This document shows, in pieces, positions 25,260-34,065 of a stretch of DNA of 64,000 nt. Source of the stretch: Geodermatophilus ruber. Lineage in GTDB: Bacteria > Actinomycetota > Actinomycetes > Mycobacteriales > Geodermatophilaceae. The notes beneath the pieces are model-generated. The model made no database searches. It saw only the letters and a list, made by a program, of their open reading frames with translations, and had not been told where the DNA came from. Both the position numbers and the translations under genes were made by a program. Every line of letters begins with the position of its first letter. Within the stretch, counting starts at the first letter, position 1. Location of the stretch: NCBI RefSeq assembly GCF_900114385.1, contig NZ_FOSW01000018.1:1-64000 (forward strand), written 5' to 3'.

Positions 25260-26915
25260 TCATGTCCGCAGGCTCTCGGCGATGGAGTGGCACCACGGCT
25301 CGAACGCCTTCCCGTCCGGACACCTCCGGGCCTCCTCGAGGTGCGCGTGGGCCTGCTCCCCGGCGGCGCTTCGGAGCGCCACCTCCGCCCGGAGGAGCCA
25401 GTAGCGGGCCGAGGAGTCCTGCGCACGCACCGCCATCCGATCGAGCACCACGGTGCAGTCCTGGACCCGCGCCGCCCCGAGCAGGCAGCCCACCGCCTCG
25501 ACGCCGAGCTCGACCTCCTGCGGGTCGATGCGATGGGCCCTCAGCAGTCGGACCGCGGCGTCCTGGATACGACCGGCCGCGAGGTCGACGAGGGCGAGGT
25601 TCCGCTCGGTCCAGACCGTCGGGCGCAGCGCGTGCGACCACGACCAGCGTTGGTGGGCCTCCCGCAGGTCCCCGTCGAGGAAGGCGATGTCACCCAGCCG
25701 AAGGTGAACCCGCCAGTCACCCAGCGACTCACGGCGGTGGGCCCGGCGCAGCTCGGACAGCCAGTGGTGGCCCACCGGATGACCGACGTCTCCCGGATGC
25801 ACGCGATCGGAGGTCCCCAGCCCCTCGTCCCGGAAGAGGTGAAGCCACTGCTGCTCCGGTACGCCGCGGAGGCGTGCAGCGACGTCGGCCGGTTCCGCGG
25901 GTTCGCGGACGGGGGTCGCCGCCGGGACGACCGGGACAGCCGTCCCGCGCTCGCGTGCGCGCACCACCTCCAGGCCGGCCCACGCCGAGCCGGTGCCCAC
26001 CTGGCCCGTGCCGTCCGCAGGCGCGGGGTCCTCCAGACCCGCCAGGACCGCCGGGACCAGCGCCGCGAGCCGTTCGGAATCGACCGGCGCCACGGCCAGC
26101 GCCAGCCAGCGCACCACCTGGCCGTCGTTCGCAGGGCGGGCAACGGGCTCGGCACCCGTGCTGTCGCCGTCCGTGTGTCGCGTGATGTCCCCGAACACGC
26201 TGATCGCCGCAGCGCCGGTGAGGATCGTGGCCGACCCGTCGTCGCCCGTGCCACCCCATCGGGCATCGTCGACGAGCATCGTGAAGCCTGGTTCGGCGCC
26301 GTCCACGGCCGACGTGAGCGGTGTCTGCCGGACGGCTACCAGGAGGACCGGCGCACCATCGGGGAGATGCAGGTCGACCTGGCAGAGGTAGCCGCCGGCC
26401 CGCTCCAGTTCCCACCACCGCAGCCGGTCGCCACCCAGGCGGTCCGGCAGGGACACCGTGGCGTGGACCGGTTCGAGGGCGAGCGGTGATCTGCGCAGGC
26501 GACTGGGGTTCCACTCCACCCCGCCGCGAAGACCGGTACCGCGCGCGTCCCGGCCGTCCATGACCGCGTGCGCCACGGCGGACAGCCCGGCCCCGCCCCA
26601 GGTGACCAGTTCCAGCAGCCGCCCGCCGTGCGCGAGGTCGACCGTTGCCTCGAGATGACGACCGCGCAGCCGGACCTCCCCCGGCCGGCCCGGCTCGGGC
26701 TCCGGGAGGAGGCCGCCGGACCACAGCGGGTAGGGGTATCCGCTGTGGTCCGCGCAGCCACGTCCGGGATGGTGCGGGGGAAGGACACCCGCGCGCGGGA
26801 TGGGCGAGAGGTGCGAAGCCCGCACACCGGTGGCCCGGAAGACGTCCTCTTCCCCCGGCAGGCCGGGGCCCCGCGTCGGTCCCGACGTCATCGGAATTGC
26901 CGCGTGCATGTTCAT
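25260..26915 (-). CDS. DUF5107 domain protein with C-terminal TPR-like repeats
   Basis: A 551-residue protein. After a linker, the stretch YPYPLWSGGLLPEPEPGRPG, then LEATVDLAHGGRLLELVTWGG and GVEWNPSRLRRSPLALEPVH (about 95-150) has the galactose-mutarotase-like (DUF5107) pattern, which suggests binding of a carbohydrate or glycoside. The last 180 residues are helical with TPR-like spacing (HLRLGDIAFLDGDLREAHQRW, RNLALVDLAAGRIQDA). I chose the ATG at 26915, preceded by GAGGGAG; the longer frame upstream has no family similarity. It follows the NIPSNAP gene by 47 bases in the Rieske-ABC operon. The reaction is unknown. Confidence 0.7.
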   Translation of the reverse strand: MNMHAAIPMTSGPTRGPGLPGEEDVFRATGVRASHLSPIPRAGVLPPHHPGRGCADHSGYPYPLWSGGLLPEPEPGRPGEVRLRGRHLEATVDLAHGGRLLELVTWGGAGLSAVAHAVMDGRDARGTGLRGGVEWNPSRLRRSPLALEPVHATVSLPDRLGGDRLRWWELERAGGYLCQVDLHLPDGAPVLLVAVRQTPLTSAVDGAEPGFTMLVDDARWGGTGDDGSATILTGAAAISVFGDITRHTDGDSTGAEPVARPANDGQVVRWLALAVAPVDSERLAALVPAVLAGLEDPAPADGTGQVGTGSAWAGLEVVRARERGTAVPVVPAATPVREPAEPADVAARLRGVPEQQWLHLFRDEGLGTSDRVHPGDVGHPVGHHWLSELRRAHRRESLGDWRVHLRLGDIAFLDGDLREAHQRWSWSHALRPTVWTERNLALVDLAAGRIQDAAVRLLRAHRIDPQEVELGVEAVGCLLGAARVQDCTVVLDRMAVRAQDSSARYWLLRAEVALRSAAGEQAHAHLEEARRCPDGKAFEPWCHSIAESLRT

Positions 26916-26962
26916 CGTGGGGTCCACTCCCTCGAATCGCACCGGTGGGCCGGGCGGGCGGG

Positions 26963-27280
26963 TCAGGCCAGCGGTGAGAAGCTCGCCGGCGACAGCAGCC
27001 GCATCCGTCGGCGCGTGATGAGATGGCCGTACTCCCCCGCGAAGGACACCCAGTCGGGGTCCTCGGCCAGCGACAGGCGGCGCTGGCGTCGGTCCTCCAC
27101 GTCGGCGAACCGCCACACCTGCACCATCTCGTCGATGTCGCCGCCGAGGTCCACGCCCCAGCAGCCGACGAGGTCGCCCAGATGGCGGTGCAGCACCGCG
27201 AGACCCCGCTGCTCGTAGGCCCGCATGAGCACGGGGACCTTGCCGACCTGGAGGGTGTAGGTCTGCTCCTCGTAGATCAT
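26963..27280 (-). CDS. NIPSNAP family protein
   Basis: A 105-residue dimeric ferredoxin-like protein of the NIPSNAP family, recognised by MIYEEQTYTLQVGKVP at the start, then GDLVGCWGVDLGGDIDEMVQVWRFADVEDRRQRR and the C-terminal DPDWVSFAGEY with basic residues. The ATG at 27280 overlaps the stop of the Rieske oxygenase gene (ATGA). These proteins often accompany aromatic or terpenoid catabolic oxygenases, but no general reaction is known. Its tight coupling to the oxygenase suggests it acts on the same substrate or product. Confidence 0.8.
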   Translation of the reverse strand: MIYEEQTYTLQVGKVPVLMRAYEQRGLAVLHRHLGDLVGCWGVDLGGDIDEMVQVWRFADVEDRRQRRLSLAEDPDWVSFAGEYGHLITRRRMRLLSPASFSPLA

Positions 27281-28443
27281 CCGACGGGCCGGCCCGCCGC
27301 TACCGTGAGGCCGACGCCGGCCTCCTCGCTCTCGATGGCCACCTGGTCCAGCGCCGCCTGCAGCTCCTCGGGGCCGCGGCGGGCCGCGATGTCGAGCTCC
27401 CGGATCCACCGCCGCCACAGAATCATCGGCTTGTCCGGCAGCACCGAGATCTCCTCGTTGGGCTCACCGATCCGCGCCGGCTCGTGCGTCACGACCACCG
27501 GGAGGTCCTCGCCGAGGACCATGTCCTGCAGCTGCAGATGGACCTCGTCCGCGGAGTCGTCCACCGTGTGGCAGGTGAACCAGTAGCTCCGGCAGGTGAT
27601 CCCGTCGATCGGGGTGGCGTGCATGAAGATCTGCGTCGCGAACGTCTCGGTCCAGGTGAACATCAGCGTGATGCTGAACGGCATCTCGATCACGTACCGG
27701 GCCGGCGGGATCATGACGGAGTCCGGGTGCGTGGGCGGACCGTAGGTGTCGCTGCCGGGGTTGGCCGCGAGGAACGTTTCCGTCTTCCAGGTCAGCCGCC
27801 GGTCGGCCTGGTCCACCGGGTAGACGGGGAAGACGGTGTTGGGCGGCGCGCCCAGCGTTCCCTGGTGGGCGAAGGGGAAGTGGGTGACGTCCATGAAGTT
27901 CTCCATCCGGCGGCCGGAGGAGCATGCCCACAGGTACGGCTCGCCCATGATGCAGTGCATGGACTCGTCGTCCCACCCGGGGAAGTCGGGGATCTGCGTG
28001 TCCAGCGACGAGTCCAGCCGCACCCAGATGAGGTCGTAGCGGACCTCGCAGTCGTACTGCTTGAGCCGGGCGCGGGCGGGCAGGGTGGCACCCGGCGGGA
28101 GCGACGGGATCTCCGTGGCCTTGCCCGTGTTGTCGAAGCACCAGCCGTGGTACCGGCAGCGGAGCCCCTCGTCCTCCGCCCAGCCGAGGGTGAGCGCCAC
28201 CCCACGGTGCGGGCAGCGATCCTCGAAGGCGACGATCTTGCCGTCGATCTCGGCGATCCCGACCTTCTCCCCCAGCAGGGTCGACTGCAGGGGACCACGG
28301 CCGCCCGGCTTGGCCTCCCGCAACTCGTCCAGGGTCGCGACCGGGTGCCAGAAGTGCCGCCACGTCTCCGCCCGGCTGCCCAGGTCGTAGATCCCGTCCC
28401 GCGCTCGGGTGTCGTGGCTGAGGTCCTGGTTGATGCTGCTCAT
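27277..28443 (-). CDS. Rieske non-heme iron oxygenase, terminal component
   Basis: A 388-residue terminal oxygenase of the Rieske type, single-subunit group (demethylases, ketosteroid hydroxylases and related enzymes). The [2Fe-2S] cluster ligands are C77, H79 (RCPHRG) and C96, H99 (CRYHGW). The mononuclear iron site is in NFMDVTHFPFAH: D185 is the bridging Asp and H188 and H193 are ligands, with the third ligand expected in the C-terminal half. The ferredoxin and reductase genes that supply electrons lie immediately upstream in the same operon, so it is a complete three-component system. The substrate is unknown. The import system beside it is of the pentose/sugar type, which suggests a polar or glycosylated compound. 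Confidence 0.87.
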   Translation of the reverse strand: MSSINQDLSHDTRARDGIYDLGSRAETWRHFWHPVATLDELREAKPGGRGPLQSTLLGEKVGIAEIDGKIVAFEDRCPHRGVALTLGWAEDEGLRCRYHGWCFDNTGKATEIPSLPPGATLPARARLKQYDCEVRYDLIWVRLDSSLDTQIPDFPGWDDESMHCIMGEPYLWACSSGRRMENFMDVTHFPFAHQGTLGAPPNTVFPVYPVDQADRRLTWKTETFLAANPGSDTYGPPTHPDSVMIPPARYVIEMPFSITLMFTWTETFATQIFMHATPIDGITCRSYWFTCHTVDDSADEVHLQLQDMVLGEDLPVVVTHEPARIGEPNEEISVLPDKPMILWRRWIRELDIAARRGPEELQAALDQVAIESEEAGVGLTVAAGRPVG

Positions 28444-28489
28444 CGATGGTCTCCTCGGATGGTTGGTGGGCGACTGGACGTCGAGCGGG

Positions 28490-28720
28490 TCAGAACAGGT
28501 CGATCTCTGAGCCGTTGTCGGTCAAGGTGATGCAGAGGGTCGGGCAGTTCTTCGCGGCCCGGACCAGCACGTCCCGGTCGGTGGTGGCGGCCGTGTCCAG
28601 CACGACCGCGACACCGCTGGTGTCCAGCCGGAACGCGGTGGGTGCGATCGAGGCGCACAGCCCCGACCCGCAGCACTCCGTCTGATCGAGCTGCACCTCG
28701 ATGGGCAGCGTGTGGCTCAC
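28490..28720 (-). CDS. [3Fe-4S] ferredoxin
   Basis: A 76-residue actinobacterial ferredoxin. Cluster ligands are C16-x5-C22 and C59-P (NCPTLC), with Ser at position 19 where a fourth cluster Cys would stand, so a [3Fe-4S] cluster is expected. The GTG start at 28720 overlaps the stop of the reductase gene and has GGAGGAG seven bases upstream. It is the electron carrier between the FAD reductase and the Rieske oxygenase that flank it, an arrangement more usual for P450 systems. Confidence 0.85.
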   Translation of the reverse strand: MSHTLPIEVQLDQTECCGSGLCASIAPTAFRLDTSGVAVVLDTAATTDRDVLVRAAKNCPTLCITLTDNGSEIDLF

Positions 28721-29997
28721 GCGGCATCTCCTCCGCTCAAGTCGTCGGCTAGGGACATCTCCCGGGGTGCGATCTGCGACCACGGGGCACCGGCTGCGGC
28801 GAGCGCGCGCAGCCGGCGGAACTCCTTGGGGTGGTTGACGGTCAGGACGCCGCCGAGCCGGTCGGCGTCGCGATAGGCCGCAACCAGGCGGCTCCGGTCG
28901 GGGCGCAGCTCGAGCAGCGCGGCATCCCGGTTCAGCAGGCCTGCGCCCTGGATCTTCACGCCGTACTGGTCGGACCAGAAGTACAGGTCGTGCTCGAACG
29001 GCCCGGCCGCGTCCGCGCCGTACACGAGAACCTCGGCCACGTGCCGGCCCTGGTCGCCGGCGGTGGTCCACTGCTGGGATCGCGTCCGGTAGGCATCCCG
29101 GCCCGGGCTGCGGTTCGGCCAGGACACGGCGTCGCCTGCGCCGAGGACTTCGCTGCGGCCGGCGCGCAGGTACTCGTCGCACGCAACCCCGTCGTCCAGC
29201 GGCAGCCCGCTGTCGGCGAGCCACTCGACGTCCGGGACCACCCCGACGCCCACGACCACCAGGTCGGCGGCGACGGACGTCCCGTCGTCGAGCAGCAGGC
29301 CCTCGACCCGGTCCGTGCCGTGCAGGCCGGTGACCCCGCGCCCGCAGACCAGGCGGACGCCGTTGCGTGCGTGCAGGCCGCCGAGGAGGTCGCCCATGCT
29401 CTGCCCGATCGCCCGGGCGAGCGGGGAGGCGGCCGACTCGATGACCGTGACGTCCAGCCCCAGCGCTCGTGCGCTGGATGCGACCTCGGCCCCGATGAAC
29501 CCGGCGCCCACCACCGCCACCTGGGGACCGGTCAGCAGTTCCGCGCGCAGCCCGGCGGCATCCTCGACGGTGCGGACGACGTGCACGCCCTCGGGGGGCT
29601 CGGCACAGGGCAGCCGCCGTGGCCGGGCTCCCGTGGCGATGACCACCGCCGAGTACGGCACCGTCAGCTCCCCGCCACCGGCATCGCCGACGTGGAGCAC
29701 CCGGCGCTCCACGTCGAGCCGGCGGGCCTGCTGCCCGAGCATGAGGTCGATCCCAAGGTCCGCGAAGTACTCCGCGCCGTGGTAGACGGGTGCCTCGGGG
29801 GCCAGTTCACCGGTCAGGACCTGCTTGGACAGGGGCGGACGGTCGTAGGGCAGGTGCCTCTCCGCCGCCACCACGGTGACGCGGCCGGTGTACCCCGCGC
29901 TGCGCACGGTCTGCACTGTCCGCAGCCCTGCGATCCCGCCGCCCACGACGACCAGGCCGGGGTCACCTGCCCGCAGGGTCGTCAGGACGCCGGTCAT
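28717..29997 (-). CDS. FAD-dependent ferredoxin reductase
   Basis: A 426-residue pyridine nucleotide-disulfide-type reductase that passes electrons from NAD(P)H to the adjacent ferredoxin. The FAD motif is LVVVGGGIAGLRTVQTVRSAG at about 15-35, with RPPLSKQVLTGE close behind. The NAD motif is VAVVGAGFIGAEVASSARALG at about 155-175, and the second FAD segment with the Asp is GVACDEYLRAGRSEVLGAGDAV at about 275-296. The C-terminal reductase domain contains FWSDQYGVKIQ. ATG at 29997 overlaps the permease stop (ATGA), and its own stop overlaps the ferredoxin start. Confidence 0.9.
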   Translation of the reverse strand: MTGVLTTLRAGDPGLVVVGGGIAGLRTVQTVRSAGYTGRVTVVAAERHLPYDRPPLSKQVLTGELAPEAPVYHGAEYFADLGIDLMLGQQARRLDVERRVLHVGDAGGGELTVPYSAVVIATGARPRRLPCAEPPEGVHVVRTVEDAAGLRAELLTGPQVAVVGAGFIGAEVASSARALGLDVTVIESAASPLARAIGQSMGDLLGGLHARNGVRLVCGRGVTGLHGTDRVEGLLLDDGTSVAADLVVVGVGVVPDVEWLADSGLPLDDGVACDEYLRAGRSEVLGAGDAVSWPNRSPGRDAYRTRSQQWTTAGDQGRHVAEVLVYGADAAGPFEHDLYFWSDQYGVKIQGAGLLNRDAALLELRPDRSRLVAAYRDADRLGGVLTVNHPKEFRRLRALAAAGAPWSQIAPREMSLADDLSGGDAA

Positions 29998-31109
29998 CCG
30001 AGTTCCTGCGGTCGTCGGCCGCGCAGCAGCTGGGACAGGGCCACGGCGAGGACCAGAGCTCCGCCGTAGAACAGGTCCTGCACGTACGGCTCGGCGCCGA
30101 GCATCTGGAGCCCGGTGATGCCCACCAGCAGGAAGTAGGCAGCGACCAGCGTGCCGAAGGGGTTGAACTGGCCCGGCTGGATGCTGGTGGCACCGAGGAA
30201 AGCCGCCGCGAAGGCCGGGAGCAGGTACGCCACGCCTCCCCGGGGGTCGGCCGAGCCGGTGGTACCCGCATACAGCACGCCGGCCAGCGCAGCGACGGCC
30301 CCCGACGTGATCAGGGCACCCCACCGGTTGCGGTCGACCTTGATCCCGCTGAGTCGGGCGACGTCACGCCCGGCGCCCACGAACAGCCACCGCCGGCCCG
30401 TCGCGGTGCGTTCGAAGACGAACCACATCAGCAGGCACAGCGCCAACGCGTAGTAGAAGGCGAGCGGGATCCCCAGGACCCGGGTGAGGACGACGAGGTC
30501 CAGCAGCGCAGAGTCGATGCCCGAGACGATGCGGTTGTCGCTGAGCCAGCTCACGACACCGAGCAGGAAGGTACCGATGCCGATCGTGACGATGAAGGAG
30601 TTGATGCCGAAGACGATGACGAAGAACCCGTTGATCGCGCCGACCGCGGCGCCGGCGGCGAGCGCGGCCAGGATGCTGAGCCAGAGCGGGAGACCGTGCT
30701 GGCCGTTGAGGACGGCCACGATCATCGTGGCGAGAGTCAGCGTGCCCCCGACGGACAGATCGAAGTCGCCGCAGCGGAGGGGCACCAGCAGCCCGAGCGC
30801 GACGACGACCAGGACCGCCTGCGCGCCGAGGATGGCCGCCGCGTTGTCCGTCGTGGCGAACGACGTCGGTCGGAGGACCGAGAAGATCACCACGAGCAGG
30901 AGCAGAACCAGCGGCAGCGCCGCACGCTCGAGGGACGTCGCCCACAGTCGGCTGCCGGGCCCCATCGGCGACGTCGTGGTGCGGCCCTCGTCCGCTGCCC
31001 CCGGTGCCGGCGCGCTGGTGGCGCCCCGGGACGGCGACGGGGAGTCCAGGGATACGACCGTCGTGCCGCTCGGGGGCAGCCCGGAGCCGGGGTCCGCGTC
31101 AGCGTTCAT
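29994..31109 (-). CDS. ABC transporter permease, sugar (CUT2/RbsC-like) type
   Basis: A 371-residue inner-membrane permease. About 45 hydrophilic residues precede the first membrane helix (LVLLLLVVIFSVLRPTSFATTDN). The EAA-like signature region GTLTLATMIVAVLNG, AGAAVGAINGFFVIVFGINSFIVTIG and SGAVAALAGVLYAG follow the RbsC/XylH pattern. The start has AGGAGGT nine bases upstream and overlaps the ATPase stop (ATGA). Typical substrates of this family are pentoses, inositol, autoinducer-2 and related polar compounds. Here the operon also encodes an oxygenase, which is unusual for sugar import. Confidence 0.88.
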   Translation of the reverse strand: MNADADPGSGLPPSGTTVVSLDSPSPSRGATSAPAPGAADEGRTTTSPMGPGSRLWATSLERAALPLVLLLLVVIFSVLRPTSFATTDNAAAILGAQAVLVVVALGLLVPLRCGDFDLSVGGTLTLATMIVAVLNGQHGLPLWLSILAALAAGAAVGAINGFFVIVFGINSFIVTIGIGTFLLGVVSWLSDNRIVSGIDSALLDLVVLTRVLGIPLAFYYALALCLLMWFVFERTATGRRWLFVGAGRDVARLSGIKVDRNRWGALITSGAVAALAGVLYAGTTGSADPRGGVAYLLPAFAAAFLGATSIQPGQFNPFGTLVAAYFLLVGITGLQMLGAEPYVQDLFYGGALVLAVALSQLLRGRRPQELG

Positions 31110-32698
31110 CTCGGTGCTACCTCCTTGCCGACCGGCTGGTCGGTCGTTGCGCTGAGCAGGTCGGTGGACCCACCGGTCAGGCAGGCCTGGGCGATGCGGT
31201 GCTTGGTCAGGGACTCGCCCTGCAGGACCTCGACGACCCGGCCCTCGGACAGGACGAGCACCCGATGGCACAGGTCCGCGAGCTGTTCAGGGTCGGAGCT
31301 GGTGAGCAGGACCCCCGCCCCCTCGGCGGCCGCGGCGAGGATGCTCGCCTCGATCTGCGCGCGGGCGCCCACATCGACCCCCTGGGTCGGTTCCTCGAGG
31401 ATCAGGAAGCGAGGAGCCCGGCGCAGCCACTTGGCCATCAGCACCTTCTGAGCGTTGCCACCGCTGAGCGCCGAGACCGGCAGATCCGGCGAGGGTGGAT
31501 GCACCGCATAGGTGCGGGCCAGCCGGGCCGCCGCCGAACGCATCGCCCGGCGGCGCAGGGCTCCGGCGCGGCGGTACGCGGGCAGGACGGTGATGCTGCT
31601 GTTGTCCGTGACGGGCAGCGTCACGCAGACGCCTTCCCTGGCACGGTCGGCGGGTACGAAGGCGATGCCGGCCGCCATGGCCCGGGCCGGGCGCAGCGAC
31701 GCGAGGTCGAGCCGGCGCCCGTCGACGTCCAGGTGGCCACGGGCCTGCCCGCCGCCGAACAGTCCCCGAGCGACCTCGTCGACGCCGCACCCCAGCAGTC
31801 CGGTGAGCCCGACCACTTCACCCGGCGCGATGTCGAGATCGAGGTGCGGCAGGCTCGGGGTGCGCAGGCCGCGCACGTGGACGTGGGGCGCCTCACGCAC
31901 CACCGGCCGCTCCAGCGCGGCCTGGGAGGTGGCGCTGCCCACGATGTGCCGCATGAGGTCGTGAACGCTCAGCAACTCGACCGGCGCGCCCGACACCACC
32001 ATCTGCCCGTCGCGCAGAACGGACACCCGGTCGCTGAGGCTGAGCACCTCGTCGAGGAAGTGCGAGACGAATAGCACGGCCGTTCCGCGGCTGGTGACCT
32101 GTCCGACCATCTCGTAGACGTGTCGCTTGTCCTCGGGCGGGAGGAACGCCGTGGGCTCGTCCAGCACGAGCAGGCCGGCCGCCGTGTCGCCGTCGCCCGC
32201 GGGGATCACTGCCCTGAGGATCGCCAGGTTCGCCTTCTGGACCGCGGTCAGCCGGTGAACCGGCTCCCGCGGGTCGAGGGGCAGCCCGTACTCCTCCAGG
32301 GCCTGGGCGGCGTCACGACAGAGCGAGCCAAAGTCCACCCGCCGCCGGGTCCCGAGGGCCAACTGCTCGAGCCACAGGTTCTCCGCGACCGTCAGCCGTT
32401 CGACGAGCCCGAGGTGCTGGTGCACGAAGCGCACCCGGTGCTGGCGCAGCACGCTGGGCTGGACGGGCAGATCGACCGGTTGCCCGCCGAACCGCACCGA
32501 CGCGCCGGGGTCGGCATCCTGATACCCCGCGAGGATCTTGATGAGGGTGGACTTGCCGGACCCGTTGTGGCCGACGAGGGCGTGGACCTCGCTGCCCTCG
32601 ATGACCAGGTCCACATCGGACAGCGCACGCGTCGGGCCGAAGGTCTTGGACAGCCGGTGGACGGAGAGGGCCTCGGCGCCGGAGGCGGGAACTCCCAT
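31106..32698 (-). CDS. ABC transporter ATP-binding protein with two nucleotide domains (RbsA-like)
   Basis: A 530-residue protein with two ATPase domains. Domain 1 has Walker A GHNGSGKST (43-51), Walker B LLVLDEPTAF and a degenerate signature, LTAVQKANLAIL, in place of LSGGQ. Domain 2 has a weak Walker A (GLLGCGVDE), the intact signature LSGGNAQKVLMAKWL and FLILEEPTQGVD. A mix of degenerate motifs is normal for RbsA-type proteins. It powers the permease next to it, and its start lies one base after the stop codon of the binding-protein gene. Confidence 0.9.
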   Translation of the reverse strand: MGVPASGAEALSVHRLSKTFGPTRALSDVDLVIEGSEVHALVGHNGSGKSTLIKILAGYQDADPGASVRFGGQPVDLPVQPSVLRQHRVRFVHQHLGLVERLTVAENLWLEQLALGTRRRVDFGSLCRDAAQALEEYGLPLDPREPVHRLTAVQKANLAILRAVIPAGDGDTAAGLLVLDEPTAFLPPEDKRHVYEMVGQVTSRGTAVLFVSHFLDEVLSLSDRVSVLRDGQMVVSGAPVELLSVHDLMRHIVGSATSQAALERPVVREAPHVHVRGLRTPSLPHLDLDIAPGEVVGLTGLLGCGVDEVARGLFGGGQARGHLDVDGRRLDLASLRPARAMAAGIAFVPADRAREGVCVTLPVTDNSSITVLPAYRRAGALRRRAMRSAAARLARTYAVHPPSPDLPVSALSGGNAQKVLMAKWLRRAPRFLILEEPTQGVDVGARAQIEASILAAAAEGAGVLLTSSDPEQLADLCHRVLVLSEGRVVEVLQGESLTKHRIAQACLTGGSTDLLSATTDQPVGKEVAPR

Positions 32699-32699
32699 C

Positions 32700-33839
32700 T
32701 CAGTTCAGGCCCCACAGGGTGCGGAAGCCCTCCTGGTAAGCGTCGCCGTAACCCTGCGAGTCGGTCGGGGGGTCGCCGGCCTGGTCGAGGTTGTCGTGGG
32801 TCCAGATGTAGAGCGGCCAGGTGGCGTCGGGGTTGGTCGGCAGCCCGGCGACGAGGCGCATCTGCTGGTCGAGGGTGACGTGGGCCATCCAGTCGTTGCT
32901 CTGCCCGACGTTCATCTCGATGAGGTCGCTCTCCCGCATCATCGCGAGGATGGAGGGAGTGCCGTTGTAGGTCGCGATGTGGACGGAGTCGCTCCGGCCG
33001 GCCTGGATGATGGCCTGGCTGGCCCAGATCGACATGGTGTCGTAGAGCGGCAGGACGTAGTCGATCTCGGAGTCGGCGACCAGTGCGGACTGGACCTGCG
33101 GAAGGATCTTCGTCGCCCAGTCCGCCGACGGGACGTCGATGTACTCGACCTGGCAGCCGGGACAGACCTCGGCGAACTCGTCCTTGATCGCCTCCTCCGC
33201 CGCCTCGCTCGGTTTGATGTCGCTGGACGTGATGACCAGCGCCCGGCCGGCACCGTTCGTCTGGACGGTGACCCAGTCCGCCATCAGGCGGGCGGCTTCC
33301 GAGCACGGGCAGTTGACCGCTGCGGCCAGGGACCCGTCGGGCTCCTGCTCCACGTCGTACCCGTCGGTCGAGACGACCGGGATCCCGGCTCGCTCGGCCT
33401 CGACCATCTGGGGAGACACCTGACCGGGGTCGATGCCGGCGAAGAGTTCGATGACGTCGGCGTCGTCGGCGAGCGCGGCCTGGATGCCCTGGCCCCACTC
33501 GCTAGGACGGCCCTGGTTCTGCCAGGTGGTGTACTCGAAGCCGACCGAGTCGGCGATCCGTTCGGCCGCCTGACGGTAGAACTGGGTGAAGTCGATCGCC
33601 GCGTTGACCGGGACACTGGCGATCGTCCGGCCGGACATCGCTGCGGCGGCGTCGAACGGTTCGCCCGGGGCCTCGAACTCCGGCACCTGCGAGAACTGGT
33701 CGATGCGCTCCTGCGCCGCCGCGAGATCGCCTTCCGCTGCGCCTGCCGCGCTCTGCGACTCCGCGCCGGAGGAGCAGGCGGACAACACGGCGAGCAAGGC
33801 CATGGCGGCGACCATGGTGACGCGCGAGGGCTTTCGCAT
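32700..33839 (-). CDS. sugar-type ABC transporter substrate-binding lipoprotein
   Basis: A 379-residue extracellular binding protein. The signal peptide ends with the lipobox LLAVLSAC (Cys at 22), so it is a lipoprotein. The mature part has the periplasmic-binding fold of the ribose/xylose class, seen in AGIPVVSTDGYDV, LVADSEIDYVLPLYDTMSIWASQAI, and EMNVGQSNDWMAHVTLDQQ. A CPCSEAARLMADWV loop and a second Cys pair (CPGC) may form disulfides. It is the first gene of the leftward operon: binding protein, ATPase, permease, reductase, ferredoxin, oxygenase, NIPSNAP and DUF5107. Confidence 0.88.
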   Translation of the reverse strand: MRKPSRVTMVAAMALLAVLSACSSGAESQSAAGAAEGDLAAAQERIDQFSQVPEFEAPGEPFDAAAAMSGRTIASVPVNAAIDFTQFYRQAAERIADSVGFEYTTWQNQGRPSEWGQGIQAALADDADVIELFAGIDPGQVSPQMVEAERAGIPVVSTDGYDVEQEPDGSLAAAVNCPCSEAARLMADWVTVQTNGAGRALVITSSDIKPSEAAEEAIKDEFAEVCPGCQVEYIDVPSADWATKILPQVQSALVADSEIDYVLPLYDTMSIWASQAIIQAGRSDSVHIATYNGTPSILAMMRESDLIEMNVGQSNDWMAHVTLDQQMRLVAGLPTNPDATWPLYIWTHDNLDQAGDPPTDSQGYGDAYQEGFRTLWGLN

Positions 33840-33969
33840 GGTGTCTCGTCTCTCGGGTGGGGCTCGGGGAGCCGCAGCGGTCGGTACGGCAAGACTCGTC
33901 ACCCGCTGTGATCCCGGCCTCACCCCGACGGCGCGATTACTGGCCGCCGGCCACCCGTCGCATGTGATG

Positions 33970-33994
33970 CGCCTCACCCCATCGGGGTGAGGCG
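33970..33994. terminator. short perfect hairpin between LAL regulator and ABC operon
   Basis: Perfect 11-bp arms CGCCTCACCCC (33970-33980) and GGGGTGAGGCG (33984-33994) around ATC. It may end the LAL regulator transcript. The half-site CCTCACCCC recurs at 33918-33926, nearer the binding-protein gene, so an operator role is also possible. Confidence 0.45.
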
Positions 33995-34065
33995 GTAGGC
34001 GGGCAGCGCCCGGTAGAGGCGGGGACGGCGCGGGCGGCGAGCCGCCGGTCTCGGATGCGCCGGGG

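Noticed and set aside
33918-33994. MalT-box-like operator for the LAL protein
   Set aside because: The CCTCACCCC repeats do not have a known LAL pattern, and one pair is better explained as a terminator stem.
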